Positions 14,080 to 17,161 of a stretch of DNA of 17,161 nt are shown piece after piece; the stretch's first letter is position 1; each line of letters starts with the position of its first letter. The notes under the pieces are model-generated. The model worked only from the letters and a program-made list of their open reading frames with translations, was not told where the DNA came from and did not search any database. The DNA comes from PFJX01 sp038215555. GTDB lineage: Bacteria; Pseudomonadota; Gammaproteobacteria; Burkholderiales; Thiobacillaceae. Position numbers and translations under genes: made by a program. The stretch lies in assembly GCA_038215555.1 (NCBI GenBank), contig JBBQQT010000070.1, forward strand, positions 1 to 17,161, written 5' to 3'.

Positions 14080-15180
14080 TCAAAGAATCTTGCCCGGGAT
14101 GATTGGTGTCTCGCACACCACATCGGCATTTTGTCCGCGTTGCCTTAATACATGGTCCATCAGCACGATAGCCAGCATCGCCTCGGCAATCGGCGTGGCA
14201 CGAATGCCGACGCAGGGATCGTGGCGGCCTTCGGTCACCACTTCCACCGGCTCGCCGCGCACGTTGATCGAACGGCCCGGCAAACGCAGGCTGGAAGTCG
14301 GCTTGATCGCGATGGACGCCGTAATGTCCTGGCCGGTGGAAATACCACCGAGGATGCCACCGGCGTGATTCGAAGCAAAGCCTTGCGGGAACAGCTCATC
14401 ACGATGTTCAGTCCCTTTCTGCGCCACCACCGCAAAACCATCGCCAATCTCGACACCTTTCACCGCGTTAATGCTCATCAGCGCATGCGCAATATCGGCA
14501 TCGAGGCGGTCATAAACCGGCTCGCCCAGGCCAATCGGCACATTCTCCGCCACCACATTGATGCGCGCGCCGACCGAATCGCCGGATTTGCGCAGTGCAT
14601 CCATGTAATCCTCCAACCCGGCCACCGCATCGCTGTCCGGCGCGAAGAACGGGTTGGTCGGCACGCTTTCCCAGTTCTTGAACGGCACTGCAATCGGACC
14701 GAGCTGCGCCAGATAAGCGCGAATCACGGTACCGTATTTTTCGTGCAACCATTTCTTCGCGATCGCCCCCGCCGCCACCCGCACGGCAGTTTCACGCGCC
14801 GAGGAACGACCACCGCCGCGGTAATCGCGGAAACCGTATTTCTGGTTGTAGGTGTAATCGGCATGCCCCGGGCGGAAGGTCTCGGCGATGTTGCCGTAAT
14901 CCTTGCTGCGCTGGTCTTCATTCCGAATCAGCAAGGCAATCGGCGTGCCAGTCGTCTTGCCATCAAACACGCCAGACAAGATTTCCACCGTATCCGACTC
15001 GCGCCGCTGCGTGACATGACGCGAAGTGCCCGGCTTGCGTCGGTCCAGATCAAGCTGGATATCGGCCGCGCAAAGCGTCATTCCCGGCGGACAGCCATCG
15101 ACGATGCAACCGATAGCCGGGCCGTGCGATTCACCAAAAGAAGTTACGGAAAAAACCAGACCTAATGTGTTTCCAGACAT
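14080..15180 (-). CDS. aroC: Chorismate synthase
   Basis: AroC converts 5-enolpyruvylshikimate-3-phosphate to chorismate, the last step of the shikimate pathway, using reduced FMN. The 366-residue protein has the first signature at GESHGPAIGCIVDGCPPG (16-33), the second at RGGGRSSARETAVRVAAGA (121-139) and the third at RHDPCVGIRATPIAEAM (319-335). Length is normal. The frame also allows GTG at 15192, but ATG 15180 gives the canonical MSGNTLGLVFSVTSFGESHG and is preferred. It is divergent from the substrate-binding protein gene, with promoters for both expected in the 188-bp gap. Confidence 0.98.
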   Translation of the reverse strand: MSGNTLGLVFSVTSFGESHGPAIGCIVDGCPPGMTLCAADIQLDLDRRKPGTSRHVTQRRESDTVEILSGVFDGKTTGTPIALLIRNEDQRSKDYGNIAETFRPGHADYTYNQKYGFRDYRGGGRSSARETAVRVAAGAIAKKWLHEKYGTVIRAYLAQLGPIAVPFKNWESVPTNPFFAPDSDAVAGLEDYMDALRKSGDSVGARINVVAENVPIGLGEPVYDRLDADIAHALMSINAVKGVEIGDGFAVVAQKGTEHRDELFPQGFASNHAGGILGGISTGQDITASIAIKPTSSLRLPGRSINVRGEPVEVVTEGRHDPCVGIRATPIAEAMLAIVLMDHVLRQRGQNADVVCETPIIPGKIL

Positions 15181-15290
15181 GCCACCGCTCACTCCAAATC
15201 AATAGCCTGAAAAGTAACACACGCCGCGCATAAGGTAACAAAACCAGAACGAAACCCGCGACTCGACCCGTCGGACGGAGATTAAAATTA

Positions 15291-15352
15291 ATGCAGCAAA
15301 TGCCGATTGATAGCGGGGCTTTGGGTTTGGCTTGAGGTTTATGCAGCAATTG
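15291..15352. repeat. Pair of ATGCAGCAA direct repeats in the aroC / binding-protein gap
   Basis: atgcagcaaatg (15291-15302) and atgcagcaattg (15341-15352) match at 11 of 12 positions and start 50 bp apart, close to five helical turns. They lie 17-78 bp before the TTG start of the binding-protein gene and could be regulator sites. Each also begins a tiny open frame (14 and 12 codons), probably by chance. Confidence 0.35.
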
Positions 15353-15355
15353 AAC

Positions 15356-15361
15356 AGGGGG
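15356..15361 (+). promoter_or_regulatory. Ribosome binding site of the substrate-binding protein gene
   Basis: AGGGGG lies 7 bases before TTG 15369. An in-frame stop at 15351-15353 leaves no earlier start, so this site supports the TTG. Confidence 0.75.
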
Positions 15362-15368
15362 AATCACT

Positions 15369-16415
15369 TTGCAACATGAGATAGGCAATCTGCTGCGTCT
15401 GGCACTGTTAAGCCTGCTGCTGCAATTCGCCCCGATTAAACATGTACACGCGCATGCACAAGCACAAGCACCTCTGAAAATCACACTGGCGGCGCCAGGT
15501 CCGGGGAGTTTTTCCTATTTGCCCATCGACCTGATCAAAAAAATCGGCGCTGACCAGGCCGAAGGGGTTGATCTCGATATCCGCTATTACGCCGGAGGGC
15601 CACTGGCTGCGAGTGAAATGTTGAAGGGAAACAGCGACTTTGCCGCGCTCGGCATGTCCGCCCTGGCCTCGCTTTATGTCGACAATAAAGACGTGAGGAG
15701 CATTGTCAGCATCAGCCGGGCGCCGACTTATGTCCTCAGTGTGCGCAGCGAACTGCGCCCGCATATCAAGACCGTTGCCGATCTGAGAGGACGTGTCATC
15801 GGCGTTCACTCAAGCGGTAAAAACAACAAATCGACGTCGCACCAATTGGTTGAATTCATGTTGCAACGCGCCGGCGTCTCGCCTGACAGTGCCAACTACC
15901 TTTCCGCCGGTCAGAGCTACGCTGATCAACGCGCTGCGTTGGCGTCCGGCGCGATCGATGCGTTGATGGGCGAAGAACCTTTCTCCAGCCGCCTGGCAGA
16001 AGAAGGCCTGGTCTACATCCTGGCCGACCTGCATAGCGAAACTGTCGCCAGACAAGCGCTTGGCGGCCCATTTCTTTATGTGCAGATTGCCACCCGCGGC
16101 AATCTGTTGGTGCAACAACCGGAGAAAACCAAACGGATGGTTGCCATCATGCGGCGTGTCTTGCATTGGATCTCCAGCCATAACCCGGATGAAATCGCCC
16201 GCATGCTGCATGGCAACAATCCGGAAGCCCTGCGGGATAGCAAACCACTGCTTGCACGCAGCAAATCCGCGTTCAGCCCGGATGGCACTTTTCGGCGCGA
16301 AGAAGTCGCCACAACTGAACGTTTCTTTCTCAACCTATCGAAGGAAAACCCGAAAGTTCGCGGCATGCGACTGACCGATTTCATTGATGCCCGTTATGCC
16401 GGTTGGAGGGAGTAA
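15369..16415 (+). CDS. Secreted NMT1/SsuA-like substrate-binding protein
   Basis: The 348-residue protein has a signal peptide (NLLRLALLSLLLQFAPIKHV, cleavage likely near residues 30-33) and then the periplasmic binding fold of the NMT1/THI5 and nitrate/sulfonate/taurine group. Features are LKITLAAPGPGSFSYLPIDL at the first strand, YYAGGPLAASEMLKGNSDFA, TVADLRGRVIGVHSSG, and ALASGAIDALMGEEPFSSRL. Ligand cannot be deduced. The start is TTG because an in-frame stop lies 15 bases upstream. No ABC permease or ATPase is adjacent; the next gene is a membrane sensor-like protein whose ribosome binding site abuts this stop codon. The binding protein may therefore work as a ligand receptor for signalling, though transport through a distant permease remains possible. 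Confidence 0.88.
   Translation: MQHEIGNLLRLALLSLLLQFAPIKHVHAHAQAQAPLKITLAAPGPGSFSYLPIDLIKKIGADQAEGVDLDIRYYAGGPLAASEMLKGNSDFAALGMSALASLYVDNKDVRSIVSISRAPTYVLSVRSELRPHIKTVADLRGRVIGVHSSGKNNKSTSHQLVEFMLQRAGVSPDSANYLSAGQSYADQRAALASGAIDALMGEEPFSSRLAEEGLVYILADLHSETVARQALGGPFLYVQIATRGNLLVQQPEKTKRMVAIMRRVLHWISSHNPDEIARMLHGNNPEALRDSKPLLARSKSAFSPDGTFRREEVATTERFFLNLSKENPKVRGMRLTDFIDARYAGWRE
16405..16412 (+). promoter_or_regulatory. Ribosome binding site of the sensor-like gene
   Basis: GGAGGGAG ends directly before the TAA (16413-16415) of the binding-protein gene and 8 bases before TTG 16421. It is the strongest site in the window and implies coupled expression of the pair. Confidence 0.8.
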
Positions 16416-16420
16416 ACAGT

Positions 16421-17161
16421 TTGGCCACCGAGGCGACGCCCGCTTTGCCAGATAGCAACCCAGCCGACCGGAATTCGGTCGTCTTCAGCTTGCCACCGTT
16501 GGCACGCGCGCTCACCCGGCGAGTGGTCGTTCTGTTGCTGGCGGTGGTGATCCTGACACTGACCAGCATTACCACCTTCGTCATCTGGCAAGGCGATCAG
16601 GAACAGCAGGCGGAAGATTGGAACACTCGGCAAATGGTGGTCAGACGCCTCGATTTGTTGCATGACAGTTGGCAACGCGAAGCCGAGAACATCGTCACCG
16701 GCATTGAGCTGCAACGCATTACCAGCCAGCCGAAAGCCATCCGCTGGCATAGCCTGCGAGCCTGGCTGGTCGCCATGGGTGAAAACATCAGCTTCGACAC
16801 GGTCATCGTGGTTGACCAGACTGGTCATGTGCGCTTCGTCCATGGTCACGAAAGCGAGGAATTCTCTGCTCTGCCGCCTAAAAAACAGGCTGACTGGTAT
16901 CTGAGTTCTGAGAATCGGGAGTTTCATGCCGTCATCCGTTCTTCGCTCTGGCTTGGTGCCGACAGCGGCAGAGGAGAAGTCATTTTTCTGCAACCTATCC
17001 TGCCCTCCACCTTGCAGTTGATCGGCTCCGACAAACGGCCGCTTTATCTCGCTACCACAAACGCCCTGTTGGCCGCATCTGACGCGGCGCAGATCCCGAT
17101 TCAGCCGGGATCGAGATTCAAGGTGAACGATCAGAACTGGCGCCTGATCAGCATCCCGATT
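16421..17161 (+). CDS. Membrane-anchored sensor-like protein, N-terminal part (runs off the window)
   Basis: The frame is open for 247 codons from TTG 16421 to the window end. After a polar, cytoplasmic-looking start (MATEATPALPDSNPADR) comes one membrane helix at about 35-56 (VVVLLLAVVILTLTSITTFV). A long extracytoplasmic segment follows, with a helical stretch (QREAENIVTGIELQRI), FDTVIVVDQTGHVRFVHG and LQLIGSDKRPLYLATTNALL. This layout is usual for the sensory half of histidine kinases or GGDEF/EAL proteins with a CHASE4-like periplasmic domain. The second membrane helix and output domain are outside the window, so the type is unknown. No in-frame ATG precedes the membrane helix. It is probably cotranscribed with the binding protein, only 5 bases after its stop. 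Confidence 0.75.
   Translation, partial: MATEATPALPDSNPADRNSVVFSLPPLARALTRRVVVLLLAVVILTLTSITTFVIWQGDQEQQAEDWNTRQMVVRRLDLLHDSWQREAENIVTGIELQRITSQPKAIRWHSLRAWLVAMGENISFDTVIVVDQTGHVRFVHGHESEEFSALPPKKQADWYLSSENREFHAVIRSSLWLGADSGRGEVIFLQPILPSTLQLIGSDKRPLYLATTNALLAASDAAQIPIQPGSRFKVNDQNWRLISIPI

Noticed and set aside
14152..15165. A 337-codon plus-strand frame across aroC
   Set aside because: aroC on the minus strand has all three chorismate synthase signatures; the other frame shows no domain and no ribosome binding site.
15317..15345. Possible sigma-54 promoter (GG and GC elements) before the binding-protein gene
   Set aside because: The GG and GC dinucleotides are 12 bases apart instead of the required 10, and the flanking bases match poorly.

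Overview
The window looks like a chromosomal housekeeping segment from a betaproteobacterium. The gene order leuC, entericidin, leuD, leuB, asd, usg-like, fimV is typical of that class, and the minimal ProQ/FinO protein and dense GC-rich coding fit it too. An order such as Nitrosomonadales or Rhodocyclales is a guess from context. I see no phage, plasmid, CRISPR, rRNA or tRNA. No gene-free stretch exceeds 300 bases; the longest, at 8876-9159, is mostly filled by a palindromic repeat element.

Region 1 (1-10728, all minus strand) is an amino-acid biosynthesis block followed by fimV. Transcription runs cimA, palindromic element, leuC, entericidin-like lipoprotein, leuD, Uma2-family nuclease-like gene, leuB, asd, usg-like Asd paralogue, fimV (cut by the window edge). 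CimA makes citramalate. LeuCD and LeuB can process both citramalate (towards 2-oxobutyrate and isoleucine) and isopropylmalate (leucine), so the layout suggests one shared isomerase/dehydrogenase set. Asd supplies aspartate semialdehyde for lysine, threonine and methionine. FimV is a polar peptidoglycan-binding assembly protein.

Region 2 (10729-12478) has a divergent intergenic region that can fold into a nested stem. It is followed by a plus-strand secreted TPR protein, then a convergent minus-strand pair: a secreted FKBP-type prolyl isomerase upstream of a minimal ProQ/FinO RNA chaperone.

Region 3 (12536-15180, minus) holds aroC (chorismate synthase) and a DUF465/YdcH small protein, closed by a clear intrinsic terminator, then an MFS transporter of the LacY/HcaT-like branch.

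Region 4 (15369-17161, plus) is a two-gene unit with TTG starts and strong ribosome binding sites: a secreted NMT1-like substrate-binding protein, then the N-terminal part of a membrane-anchored sensor-like protein that runs off the window. No transporter permease or ATPase lies between them, which suggests the binding protein feeds a sensor.

The less ordinary points are the entericidin gene joined to leuC and leuD by two ATGA overlaps, the 178-bp palindromic element behind cimA, the Uma2 gene inside the leu operon, and the binding-protein/sensor pair. I saw no clearly new defence or mobile system.
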